The position numbers and the translations under genes are program-made. Shown one piece after another: positions 1-8,415 of a stretch of DNA of 64,000 nucleotides. Source of the stretch: Deltaproteobacteria bacterium (GTDB taxonomy: Bacteria; Myxococcota_A; Polyangia; Polyangiales; Ga0077539); NCBI GenBank assembly GCA_030694465.1, contig JAUXYJ010000042.1, forward strand, positions 1-64,000, in the 5' to 3' direction. The number at the start of each line of letters is the position of its first letter. Positions within the stretch are counted from its first letter, which is position 1. Under the pieces are notes generated by a model. That model ran no database searches. It worked only from the letters and a program-made list of their open reading frames with translations, and was not told the DNA's origin.

Positions 1-309
1 GGCGCGTTGGGAGGCCGCGTGGGGCGGCTTACGTCCTCGCTCACTCCCGCGCCGTACATGAGTACGGCTTGGTCGGTCGCTGCGGGCGCGCTCGCCCCGC
101 GCAGCCTCCGAACGCGCCCCTGCTGGGGGCAGCGGGGTGTGCGGGGTGTGTGGTGTGCGGTGTGCGGTGTGATCCGGCGACGTCGCCGGGTGAGTGGGCT
201 CCCAGGGAGCGAATGCTCCCGGCGGGGGAGACACGTGACAGTTATGCGGATTCATTAGGGATTTTGCTGCGAATGAGCGTGGCACGGATCGTGGTGGGGC
301 TTCGGGTCC
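1..309. other. Leader region without a convincing gene
   Basis: No open frame here has protein-like composition, and both overlapping short frames look like chance high-GC frames. The only clear structure is one copy of the dispersed palindrome at 174-189. The stretch probably carries the promoter of the chitosanase-like gene that follows, but no convincing -35/-10 pair was picked out. Confidence 0.5.
174..189. repeat. Dispersed palindrome, copy 1 (intergenic)
   Basis: Complete copy of the 16-bp perfect palindrome CCGGCGACGTCGCCGG, with an ATC flank on the left and GGT on the right. It lies between genes, about 120 bp before the chitosanase-like start. Confidence 0.9.
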
Positions 310-1281
310 ATGACGCGAACGACGGTTGCCGAAGTGCTCGTGGGCCTCTGTGCGGTGGTGATACTTGCGGGCTGTGCCGAGGACCCCGACTTCTACGAGA
401 CCGAGGGGGCGTCCGACATGAACGTCGACTCGATCTCGTCGAGCTACCCCGCAGGAACGCTGGCGCGGACACTCGGGACCGCGAACTTTCGCGCGTGCGG
501 GCAGATCGCATCACGGTGTGCGCCCTATGGGCAGCTCTCGACGGGCACCCGCGTGACCTTCGTGACGGGCGTGCCCAGCAACGGCTTCTACGAGGTCACC
601 TTGGACCGCTCCGTGGGCGGTCAAACCCGCGGATTTGTTCACGGAAATCTGTTGACCATCGTCTCGGTCCCGAGCGCTGGGATGCCACCCATGGCGCCTG
701 CGGATCGCAGCACGGCAGAGGCCATTGTCGCCCGAACGCAGTCGTGCACAGTCGTCCCCGGATCACCGCGGTACGCCAAAGACTCGGGTGGGACCCGCAA
801 CATCCCGATCTGTCAGAGCGGCGAGACAATGTGGTTTAGGGCCGACCTGGACATCGACTGCGATGGCGGTAGCAGCAGCCAGTGTCGCTCGGACCCGTAC
901 TACCAACGACAGACCTCGGGGACGACGTCGACGGGGCAGCCGCTCGACGCGTCTCGGCTCAATTTTGTGGTGGTTCCGCTCGACACCGAGGGCTTCAGCT
1001 TCGCGGGCCGCAATGTGAGGCCAGGCACCGTCGTGGCGGTCGTGTACGGCGGCCGACTTGCCTACGGGATCGTCGGCGACCTCGGGCCCCGTGGCGCGAT
1101 CGGCGAGGCCTCTGCGTACATGGCCCAACAGCTCGGGATCAACGCGAGCCCAACCTCGGGTGGCGTCGAGAGCGGCGTGACATACGTGCTGTTTCCGGGG
1201 GTGCGCGTGACGCGCAACGAGGACGCCGAGCAGGCTCGTGCGCTCGCGAGCGACGCGGTCCATCGCTGGCTCGGGCGCTGA
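310..1281 (+). CDS. Secreted GH75-like chitosanase lipoprotein
   Basis: The 323-aa product starts with a lipoprotein signal (LAGC, Cys22). Residues about 50-115 look like an SH3-type cell-wall-binding domain (TRVTFVTG, GFVHGNLL). The rest, from about 145, resembles glycoside hydrolase family 75, which cleaves chitosan: it has FRADLDIDCDG, a conserved GDLGP loop and IGEAS. The Asp of GDLGP and the Glu of GEAS sit where the two catalytic acids of that family are expected. It would act at or outside the outer membrane. The start is the ATG at 310; there is no obvious operon partner. Assignment is from motif memory; the alternative is an unrelated cell-wall hydrolase with the same fold. Confidence 0.75.
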   Translation: MTRTTVAEVLVGLCAVVILAGCAEDPDFYETEGASDMNVDSISSSYPAGTLARTLGTANFRACGQIASRCAPYGQLSTGTRVTFVTGVPSNGFYEVTLDRSVGGQTRGFVHGNLLTIVSVPSAGMPPMAPADRSTAEAIVARTQSCTVVPGSPRYAKDSGGTRNIPICQSGETMWFRADLDIDCDGGSSSQCRSDPYYQRQTSGTTSTGQPLDASRLNFVVVPLDTEGFSFAGRNVRPGTVVAVVYGGRLAYGIVGDLGPRGAIGEASAYMAQQLGINASPTSGGVESGVTYVLFPGVRVTRNEDAEQARALASDAVHRWLGR

Positions 1282-1353
1282 GCGAGTTCCCCTCGTGACT
1301 AAGCGGTCATAGTTCGCGAGACTCACGCGGTGGGTGTGAGCTACCACCGTGAG

Positions 1354-3234
1354 ATGATTAAACTTTGTGAGAGGGCGTGTGTCGGGCTCTTCGTCGCGCT
1401 CGGCGCATGCGGAGTATCCACGGTGCCTGTTGTGGGCAGTGATGTGATTGTCAGCGACACGGGCAGCGATCCGCGGGTTGATGTTGTCGTCAGCGATCGC
1501 GTCTTGCGACCTGTATGGCCGCTCAGCACCAGCACGGTGAGCTCGCAGCGGCCCACGCTTCGCTGGACTCGGTCTCCCGAGGCGCCCGAGGTCACGCTCG
1601 CGCTTACGCTCTGTCGCGACCGCGCGATGAGCCAAGCGTGCCAGACACAACGCGTGACGGGGACGTCTGCGCGCTCTGCTGCGGCGCTCGCTCCGGGGGT
1701 CTGGTACTGGGCTGTGCGTGTCGCGCCCATGGGAGCGTCTAGCGCCGTGTGGCAGTTTCGCGTGGGCCACCGCAGCGCAGGCGTAGACACGGCGTGGGGG
1801 ACCGAGGGGGACTACAACGGCGACGGGTTTGCGGAGGTCGTCGTGAGCGCTCCGTACGCCGACCCCATGGGGCTCCGGGACGCGGGCTCGGTGAGTGTCT
1901 ACAACGGCGGCGCGACGGGCGTGAGCGCTACGGCTGCGGTGGTCTTCAGTGGTGCAGAGCAGCAACATTTGGGTGGCGCTGTCGCGAGCGCGGGGGATCT
2001 CAACGGCGACGGCTTCGCGGACCTCGTCGTGGGCGCCCCGTTGGCTGGCGTGAGCGCGCCCTACGGGCGAGGCTATGTGCGGGTGTACTATGGCAGCGCC
2101 GAGGGGCTGAGTGAGAGCCGCCGTACGCTGCTTGAGCCTGTGCCCTCTGAGGGGATCTTCGAGGGTGGCTTTGGCGCCGCCCTCAGCAGCGCCGGGGATG
2201 TCAACGGCGATGGGTTTGGCGACCTCGTGGTGGGGCAGTTTAAGCGTGACGACGTAGGCCACCAGAGCCTCGGCAACGTGCTGGTGTTTTATGGCAGCGC
2301 GACAGGGATCACTGCCACGCCCGCCCTCGTGCTCCGAACCGGTGAGGTTGATGATGGCTTTGGGAGCGCGGTCGCGGGCGCCGGGGATCTCAACGGCGAC
2401 GGCTTTGCAGACCTCGTGGTGGGCTCGCCCTTGACCAGCATTGGGCGCCTCGGAGACCCCTCCGCTGTGCCTTGGGTGGGCGCGGTGCGGGTGTACTATG
2501 GCAGCGCCGCGGGGCTGGTAGAGACTCCCGCGCGGGTGATCCGTGGGACCGAGCGCGCCGCGAGCCTCGGGGCCTCGGTGGCGCCCGCGGGAGACCTCAA
2601 CGGCGATGGCCTCGGTGACCTTGTGCTGGGCGCGCCCAACCTCGCGTCGGCCGAGCCTACGCGTGCCGGGAGCATCAAGGTGTTCTATGGGAGCTTGTCA
2701 GGGATCGCCGAGAGCCCCTCCCTTGTGATCCAGGGCGCGTCTGTGGGCAATCGCGCTGGCTACACGCTCGCCAACGCCGGAGACCTCCACGGCGACGGCT
2801 ACGGAGACCTGGTCGCGGGCTCAGCGCTGGCCAACAACCCATCGACCTCGGTTGTGAGCGTGTTCTTGGGCAGCGCGTCCGGAGTGAGAGCCAGCCCCTC
2901 GCAGCAGGTCCAGAGCGCAGAGCCCGCGGTAATGTTTGGCAGGGCGCTGGCGGTTGGTGGCGATGTCAACGGCGATGGCCTGCTTGACCTCGTGGTCGGA
3001 GCGCAGGGCACGCGCGTGGGCGGGATCGAGAGCATCGGCACGGCGTATCTCTTCGCAGGCACCGCGTCGGGGGTCAGCGCGGCGCCGGGGATGCGCTGGC
3101 AGGGGACCTTGTTCGGAGATTATTTTGGATCCGCGGTGGCGCAGCAACGTGTCCCGTCGCGACGGCGTGGGGGTGTGGGGTGCGGCGCGCGTGGCTACCG
3201 CAGGGTCACCCGCACAAGCCTCACTTCGCCCTGA
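1354..3234 (+). CDS. FG-GAP (integrin alpha-type) repeat lipoprotein, C-terminus probably truncated
   Basis: A 626-aa surface lipoprotein if started at the ATG 1354, which puts a signal peptide ending LGAC (Cys19) directly at the N-terminus; a GTG at 1330 would add eight residues before it. Residues about 45-130 form a Fn3/Ig-like region. At least seven FG-GAP blades follow, each with a calcium-binding loop of the form GDxNGDGxxDLVVG. The last blade begins normally (FGDYFGSAVAQ) but then runs into an Arg-rich tail with no calcium loop and stops 40 bp inside the convergent gene. This suggests a truncated or frameshifted 3' end. FG-GAP proteins usually make beta-propellers in surface adhesion; the substrate is unknown. 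Confidence 0.85.
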   Translation: MIKLCERACVGLFVALGACGVSTVPVVGSDVIVSDTGSDPRVDVVVSDRVLRPVWPLSTSTVSSQRPTLRWTRSPEAPEVTLALTLCRDRAMSQACQTQRVTGTSARSAAALAPGVWYWAVRVAPMGASSAVWQFRVGHRSAGVDTAWGTEGDYNGDGFAEVVVSAPYADPMGLRDAGSVSVYNGGATGVSATAAVVFSGAEQQHLGGAVASAGDLNGDGFADLVVGAPLAGVSAPYGRGYVRVYYGSAEGLSESRRTLLEPVPSEGIFEGGFGAALSSAGDVNGDGFGDLVVGQFKRDDVGHQSLGNVLVFYGSATGITATPALVLRTGEVDDGFGSAVAGAGDLNGDGFADLVVGSPLTSIGRLGDPSAVPWVGAVRVYYGSAAGLVETPARVIRGTERAASLGASVAPAGDLNGDGLGDLVLGAPNLASAEPTRAGSIKVFYGSLSGIAESPSLVIQGASVGNRAGYTLANAGDLHGDGYGDLVAGSALANNPSTSVVSVFLGSASGVRASPSQQVQSAEPAVMFGRALAVGGDVNGDGLLDLVVGAQGTRVGGIESIGTAYLFAGTASGVSAAPGMRWQGTLFGDYFGSAVAQQRVPSRRRGGVGCGARGYRRVTRTSLTSP

Positions 3235-4358
3235 AAATTGCCCAGCGGGCGCGCGTAGCTCAGCACGATCGTGCGGCCGTCGTCCGAGCGCAGCGCGGGG
3301 TGCTCGTGAAAGAGATAGTCGTACTCGCCAGCGTTGGCCGCGAGGATGGGCCCGTCGGGAGCCTGCTCGATGCGCACCGCGCTCGAAGATCCCCAGCCAG
3401 ACTCGAGCCGCTCGGACACACGCAGCGCAGCGGCCGAGCGCAAGATCACGCCCGAGACCATGAGATAGCAGCCCAGCCAAGGGTTGACCGTGACCGAGAG
3501 CCCCGAGCCCACTTCGTCCACGATCCGCGCGGCGCGGGAGAGCTCGGGCTGCCAGCGCCCGCCGTCCCAGAAGGCAAACGCTGCGCGGTCGTCTGCGTGG
3601 GCCAACAACACACGCCCCGCGCGGCACCCTTTGTTTAAGAACCCCTCGGGGGCGCACGCAAAAAAGTACGCGTAGCCGTCCACCACGGACACGCCCTCGC
3701 TGCCAAAGAGCAAGCGCTGGGTGGTCCCGTCGCCCACGGTCACGCTCTCGGGGACAAAGAGCGGCCGCGGGTCTCGCGTCGCGGTGGTCTCGTCGAGCCC
3801 CACCCGCGCGGTGCCCAGCAGGTCCGCGCCGTAGCTCGACCCCCTGCGATGGATGCGCTGAAAGAGCACCAGCGCGCGCGGCCCACCGGTGTCCAGCACC
3901 GCGCCGGGCCAGAGCGCGTACCCGTTGTGGATCGGGTCCGCGCGGTTGGCCGAGATCTCATCCGGGGTGTACGGGATGAGCTGCGAGGGGAGCCCGTTGC
4001 CATCGACGGGTTCGCGCAGGGCGAGGGGGGCGTCGCGGGTGCTCCAGCCCGCGGTGGCCGAGAGCACGTGGGACCCGTCGATCGTGTTGACCCGCCGCAA
4101 GAACGTGTCGCCAAAGGTCCACAAGATCCGCCCCCCAAACGCCCCCGACGACACCCCATCGCGCGAGACCACCTCACGCGACGGAACCGAGAACGCCCCG
4201 AGGTCCTCGGCCCGCTCGATCGCCAGCGGCCGCACACACGCGCGCCGGGCGCTAGGCTGCTCCCCCGCGTCCCCACCCGCGTCCGTCGGGACCGCGTTGG
4301 GCGACGGCGCACACGCGGCGAGGGTGGCCACGACGAGCAGAGCAGGAGTTCGCATCAC
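3195..4358 (-). CDS. DUF4185-like beta-propeller lipoprotein
   Basis: The 387-aa product has a lipoprotein signal (TLAAC, Cys16) and a short Asp/Gly/Pro linker. The body contains LWTFGDTFL, HNGYALWPGA, YAYFFACAP and a final LSYARP segment. These fit the five-bladed propeller of the DUF4185/DUF5005-type family, often found near carbohydrate-active enzymes, though function is unproven. It converges with and overlaps the FG-GAP gene by 40 bp. The 21-bp tandem repeat array lies immediately upstream of its start. Family identity is from memory; the lipoprotein prediction is direct. Confidence 0.7.
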   Translation of the reverse strand: MMRTPALLVVATLAACAPSPNAVPTDAGGDAGEQPSARRACVRPLAIERAEDLGAFSVPSREVVSRDGVSSGAFGGRILWTFGDTFLRRVNTIDGSHVLSATAGWSTRDAPLALREPVDGNGLPSQLIPYTPDEISANRADPIHNGYALWPGAVLDTGGPRALVLFQRIHRRGSSYGADLLGTARVGLDETTATRDPRPLFVPESVTVGDGTTQRLLFGSEGVSVVDGYAYFFACAPEGFLNKGCRAGRVLLAHADDRAAFAFWDGGRWQPELSRAARIVDEVGSGLSVTVNPWLGCYLMVSGVILRSAAALRVSERLESGWGSSSAVRIEQAPDGPILAANAGEYDYLFHEHPALRSDDGRTIVLSYARPLGNFQGEVRLVRVTLR

Positions 4359-4429
4359 AAGAGCGTAGTGCAGCGCGGGGATGCCGTGCGCGATTGCGTC
4401 TCTGGTTGCACGGCGACACTATTTTTCGT

Positions 4430-4590
4430 CCGCGACACCGAGGATGCTTTCCGCGACACCGAGCATGCCTTCCGCGACACCGAGCATGCCTTCCGCGACA
4501 CCGAGCATGCCTTCCGCGACACCGGGCATGCCTTCCGCGACACCGAGGAGGTCGTCCGCGACACCGAGCATGCCTTCCGCGACACGTTGG
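4430..4590. repeat. 21-bp tandem repeat array
   Basis: Seven 21-bp units (starting at 4430, 4451, 4472, 4493, 4514, 4535 and 4556) plus a partial eighth. Each begins CCGCGACACCGAG; most continue with CATGCCTT, and one diverges (GAGGTCGT). There is no spacer between units. In the plus frame the unit would read RDTEHAF, but there is no credible start, signal or partner for that frame. The array fills the gap between the end of the flavoprotein/methyltransferase gene and the start of the DUF4185-like gene, both minus strand. Confidence 0.9.
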
Positions 4591-4624
4591 GCCTCGTGGG
4601 CGACAGCCAAGGGCGCCCTTGTGC

Positions 4625-6106
4625 CTACCCTTGCCGGGTGAGAACCGCGCGCAGGGCCGGGACCTCGGTGGCCTCAGGGCCGCGTAGGGTGCAGGACTCG
4701 CACAGGGTCACGCTCCCGAGGGGCGCGAGCAGGGCGCGCAGCGAGGCCTCGGTGTAGCGCGTGGTGCCCAGGGACTCGGGGGCCTGGGCGCTGTGCACAG
4801 AGATCACCAGCGTGCCCTGATCGCTGAGCCAGCGTGCATAGCGCGCGAGCACGAGCGGGACGTCTTCGGGCGCGAGCACATGGAGCAGGGCGCGGTCGTG
4901 CACGAGGCCAAAGGTTCCGTCGAGGGTGACCGTGCGCGCGTCTGCGCAGAGCCAGCGGACGTGGGCGCGGGGGTAGCGCGCTTGGGCCTGAGCGATCGCG
5001 GCCGCTGCGCCATCGAGGGCGGTCACGCTGCAGCCGAGCGAGGCCAAGTGCGCTGCCACGAGCCCTGTCCCGCAGCCCACATCAAGCGCCCGCAGCGAGG
5101 GCGCGCTGTGCTGAGCCAAGAGCTCTGCGAGGCCTTCGTCAAGCGCGTCGCTCTGCCAGGGGCGGGTGTCTGGCTCGGCGAGATAGCGCGCGTCCCACGA
5201 GGCCAGAGAGCTCACGGCGTGCGGGAGCCTCCGCGCGGGCCCGGTCGAGACCACCGCGCGCACGATCGGGATGAGCTCGTGGGGCGGGGGCATGGTCCCG
5301 TGCATGGGCGCGCGGGCGCTCGGGGCGAGGGCGACCTCGTGGCCTTGCGTGGGCTCAATGAGCCAGTGGCCATCGAGCCTCAGGGTCTCGAGGGTGCGGG
5401 CGATCGCGGGGGCCTCGAGCATGGCGACGTTCATCGAGGGCGCGAGCAAGACTGGGGCGCGGGTGGCGAGGGCGACGGCGCTCACGGGGTTGTCGCAGAC
5501 GCCCTGCGCGATGCGGCTGAGCGTGGTTGCGCTCGCGGGGGCGACCAGCACGAGGTCGGCCCACTCGGCCAGGCGAATGTGCGGCGCGGGCCCATACGCG
5601 CTCGCGTCCCAGAGCGAGCTGCACACGGGGCTGTGCGTGAGCGCCGTGAGCGCCATCGCGCTGCAAAACCGCAGGGACTCTTCGGTCGCGCACACCCTCA
5701 CCGTGTGCCCCTCGGCCATCAAGAGCGAGGCCATCGTGGGGCTAAAGCTCGACTGCACCGCGCCGGTGATCCCGAGCACCACGCGCAGCCCTGCGCGGCC
5801 CATCGCGGGGGGTTGCACGTGGGGCGTGTGCGAGGGCACGCGCACGATCGCCCCGGCGCGCTTGAGCTCGTCGCAGAGCGCGTCGATCACGTCGGTGGAC
5901 TCAATCGGCGCGCCGGTGAGCTCGCTGAGCGCGAGCAAGAGCTCGTCACGGGACCTCGGCGCGCGGTAGAGCGCGAGCACGGCGCGGGCGAGGTCGGCGC
6001 TCTGCTGCGCCATGCGGCGGAGCACTTGGCGTGCGTCCAACAAGAAGAGCGCGTCGCCCTGCTCAAACATCCACGCGCGCTCGGCGCGCACCCATCGGTC
6101 GCTCAT
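4625..6106 (-). CDS. PqqD-like domain + HFCD flavoprotein decarboxylase + SAM methyltransferase fusion
   Basis: The 493-aa product has three parts. Residues about 10-92 look like a PqqD-type winged helix (RiPP recognition element). Residues about 105-285 are a homo-oligomeric flavin-containing Cys decarboxylase domain, as in EpiD/MrsD or Dfp: it has the active-site His in HIRLAEWAD, PASATT in place of the PASANT flavin motif, and APSMNVAML in place of PAMNxxMW. Residues about 335-490 are a class I methyltransferase with LDVGCGTGLVA. The order suggests an enzyme that binds a peptide leader, oxidatively decarboxylates a cysteine and methylates, i.e. RiPP tailoring. This is inference: no precursor peptide was recognised. 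The neighbour upstream is a Cys-rich ferritin-like lipoprotein. The alternative is a diverged CoaC-like enzyme. Confidence 0.8.
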   Translation of the reverse strand: MSDRWVRAERAWMFEQGDALFLLDARQVLRRMAQQSADLARAVLALYRAPRSRDELLLALSELTGAPIESTDVIDALCDELKRAGAIVRVPSHTPHVQPPAMGRAGLRVVLGITGAVQSSFSPTMASLLMAEGHTVRVCATEESLRFCSAMALTALTHSPVCSSLWDASAYGPAPHIRLAEWADLVLVAPASATTLSRIAQGVCDNPVSAVALATRAPVLLAPSMNVAMLEAPAIARTLETLRLDGHWLIEPTQGHEVALAPSARAPMHGTMPPPHELIPIVRAVVSTGPARRLPHAVSSLASWDARYLAEPDTRPWQSDALDEGLAELLAQHSAPSLRALDVGCGTGLVAAHLASLGCSVTALDGAAAAIAQAQARYPRAHVRWLCADARTVTLDGTFGLVHDRALLHVLAPEDVPLVLARYARWLSDQGTLVISVHSAQAPESLGTTRYTEASLRALLAPLGSVTLCESCTLRGPEATEVPALRAVLTRQG

Positions 6107-6201
6107 GGGACGGGACGGTGCGGCACTGCGCGGGTGCGTGTCTACCGCGGCGTGGGGTGCAAGCGTGCATACACCGGGGCAGAGACAACAGCGCGCAACC
6201 C

Positions 6202-7215
6202 CTACGAGAGCCAGAGCTCACGGCGCAGGACGCTCACCATGTTCTCGATGGCTGCGACGGGCGCGATGCCGAGCTCGACACGCAGGGCGTCCGTGGGCTC
6301 GCGTGCGGTGAGGGCCGAGCGCATGCTCGCGATCGCGTCGGTTCGCGCGTGGTCCATGCGCGCTGTGTCCGCGGCCGAGAGCTGTGTGCGTGCCCAGGCG
6401 TCCAGCTCCCAGGACCACTGGGCGTGTTGGGCTTCTTCGTCTGCGATGGCCGCGAAGTCCTCGCGCATCGCGGGGTCGCGCGCGTGTTGCGCTTGCCAAG
6501 CCATCATCGCGGCGCCGAGCGTCTCTCGCACGCACCCCTCGGCGGCGTTCTCGATCGCGATGTCCGCGAGGGTTCTTGCAGGAGCTTCGCGAGACGCGAT
6601 CGCGGTGGGTTCGCGCCCCACGCGCGAGGCCCACAGGCCCACCACGGCCGCGTGACGCCGCTCGTCACACGCTGCCCGGAGGGCGCCTTGCACAAGCCCC
6701 TCGGGCGCACCCAAGCCGCTGAGCTCTTGGGACAAGCGCTCGAAGGCGACCGCGGCGATGGCCTCCATGGACGCTGTCTCTGCTAGCCAATCTCCAGGTG
6801 TCTTGTGATGTTGGCCAGCCTGCACGAGAGCCAAACCCTCGATCAATCGACCCCCGACGCAGGCGCCGCAGTACACCGTGTTGGACCGCGTCCTGTCGCC
6901 GAACGGGTTGCTGCTTCCGCAATAGTCCATGGGCCCCGGTCCGGTGTGAGGCACAGCGGCACAGAGGGACCTGCACCGTTCGCTGATCCCTGGACTGACC
7001 GCTCCCCCAGGGATTCCGCACGGATACTCCACCGACGGCACGCAGCCGCCCGGGTCCGTGTGCACGATGGGCGCACAGGCTCCGCCCTCGCTCTGCGCGT
7101 CGCCCCCCACGCCGTCCTCGCCCGGACTCACGATGGCCCCACAGCCCAGCGGAGCTGCCACCACGGCCAGCAACAGCGCACGACGCAGCACCTCACGCAA
7201 CACACGATGGCTCAT
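6202..7215 (-). CDS. Cys-rich ferritin-like lipoprotein
   Basis: The product is 337 aa. The start at 7215 was chosen because it places the signal peptide (PLGC, Cys25) at the N-terminus. Residues about 40-120 hold ten or so cysteines in a compact, probably disulphide-bonded segment. Residues about 135-300 are helical with ACDERRHAAV and IADEEAQHAQW, two (D/E)E-x-x-H helices that fit a ferritin-like diiron bundle. It would be an exported metal or redox protein anchored to a membrane. It lies 95 bp upstream of the PqqD/HFCD/methyltransferase gene on the same strand, so the two may be co-transcribed. Enzymatic activity is unknown. Confidence 0.75.
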   Translation of the reverse strand: MSHRVLREVLRRALLLAVVAAPLGCGAIVSPGEDGVGGDAQSEGGACAPIVHTDPGGCVPSVEYPCGIPGGAVSPGISERCRSLCAAVPHTGPGPMDYCGSSNPFGDRTRSNTVYCGACVGGRLIEGLALVQAGQHHKTPGDWLAETASMEAIAAVAFERLSQELSGLGAPEGLVQGALRAACDERRHAAVVGLWASRVGREPTAIASREAPARTLADIAIENAAEGCVRETLGAAMMAWQAQHARDPAMREDFAAIADEEAQHAQWSWELDAWARTQLSAADTARMDHARTDAIASMRSALTAREPTDALRVELGIAPVAAIENMVSVLRRELWLS

Positions 7216-7392
7216 AGCGTCCACGGGACTGCACTCCATGTGCCAATGAAAACACTGCAAATCCTAGGAGATTGCACGCTCCCATGTGCCACCTGTGCCA
7301 CCCCGCGGCGGTGTGGGTGCGCACAGCGCTGTCGCGGATCAGCCCCGCAGAGCGCTTCGCTGGCCTCGCCCATTGCGCTACGCTGTTCGGTC

Positions 7393-8415
7393 GTGAAGAC
7401 CCAGCCTCGCTCGCTCACGCACGCCCTCACGCAGCTTCGCAGCCACGCGGGCTCTCTCGTGGTGGACTCTGGCTTTCGGGCCCTCGCCCACGCCGCGTCG
7501 CTGCACCCCAAGGCGCGCCCCGAGCGCCACGACGTCACGCACCTGCGGGACATCGCGTATGGGCCGGCGCCCTGGGCCAAGCTCGACGTGTACAAGCCCC
7601 TGCGCGCCCCGGCAGGGGGCTCTCCAGCGGTGCTCTATGTGCACGGAGGTGGCTTTAGAATTCTCTCCAAAGACACCCACTGGGTGATGGGCCTCGCGTT
7701 TGCCCGCGCGGGCTACACCGTGTTCTCGGTGGACTATCGGTTGGCGCCCAAGGACCCGTTTCCGGCGGCGGTGCAGGACGTCTGCGAGGCGTACGGGTGG
7801 CTCGCGTCGCAGGGCCAAGCGTACGGCGCAGACCTCTCGCGCTTGGTGATCGCGGGGGAGAGCGCCGGGGCCAACTTAGCCCTCACCCTCGCGATGTGCG
7901 CACTGCATCCCCGAAGCGAGCCCTATGCCCAGGCCGTCTTTGACTCAGGGCTCGTCCCCAAAGCGCTCGTGCCCATGTGCGGGATCTTGCAGGTCTCGGA
8001 CACCGCGCGGTTTGTCCGGCGCAAGCCCTCGATGTCCCCGTGGATCTCAGACCGGTTGGTCGAGGTCGAGCGCACGTATCTTGAGCGCTCGCCCATCGCG
8101 CACGACCACCCCACGCGCGAGCTCGCCGACCCCCTCGTGTGGCTCGAGCGCGCAGAGGCTCCCGCCCGGGCGCTCCCCGCGCTCTTTGCTGCCGTGGGTA
8201 CACGCGACCCCTTGCTCGATGACACAAGGCGCTTGGCGGCCGCGTGGCGCTCTCACGGGGCGCCCTGCGAGGCCCTGATGGTCCCCGGAGAGGTCCACGC
8301 GTACCACGCGTTTGTGTGGCGCCAGCAAGCGCGTGAGACTTGGCGGCGCAAGCTGCGATTTCTCGACGACGTGCTGCAGAGCCCGACGGGTACCTCGGGC
8401 TCGGTGCGACGTTGA
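7393..8415 (+). CDS. Alpha/beta hydrolase, HSL (family IV) esterase
   Basis: A 340-aa esterase/lipase of the hormone-sensitive lipase family. It has the oxyanion motif HGGGF (84-88), the nucleophile elbow GESAG (Ser157), an Asp in GTRDPLLDD and a His in VHAYHAF. The start is the GTG at 7393. The open frame extends further upstream, but that part is antisense to the ferritin-like gene and has no protein-like character. It overlaps the next gene by a TTGA junction, implying translational coupling. Likely intracellular hydrolysis of short acyl esters; substrate unknown. Confidence 0.9.
   Translation: MKTQPRSLTHALTQLRSHAGSLVVDSGFRALAHAASLHPKARPERHDVTHLRDIAYGPAPWAKLDVYKPLRAPAGGSPAVLYVHGGGFRILSKDTHWVMGLAFARAGYTVFSVDYRLAPKDPFPAAVQDVCEAYGWLASQGQAYGADLSRLVIAGESAGANLALTLAMCALHPRSEPYAQAVFDSGLVPKALVPMCGILQVSDTARFVRRKPSMSPWISDRLVEVERTYLERSPIAHDHPTRELADPLVWLERAEAPARALPALFAAVGTRDPLLDDTRRLAAAWRSHGAPCEALMVPGEVHAYHAFVWRQQARETWRRKLRFLDDVLQSPTGTSGSVRR

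Noticed and set aside
763..2262. Long minus-strand ORF of 499 codons
   Set aside because: It is antisense to the chitosanase and FG-GAP genes; high GC makes such shadow frames common. Composition is Arg/His/Ala-rich without motifs.
4430..4590. CRISPR-like array
   Set aside because: The 21-bp units are directly adjacent with no spacers, and there are no cas genes in the window.
3849..4757. Plus-strand gene encoding RDTEHAF repeats
   Set aside because: Most of the frame is antisense to two well-supported minus-strand genes. The repeat translation is a by-product of a 21-bp unit, and no start site or signal supports it.
4793..6655. Long plus-strand ORF of 620 codons
   Set aside because: It is antisense to the PqqD/HFCD/methyltransferase gene, whose motifs are clear.
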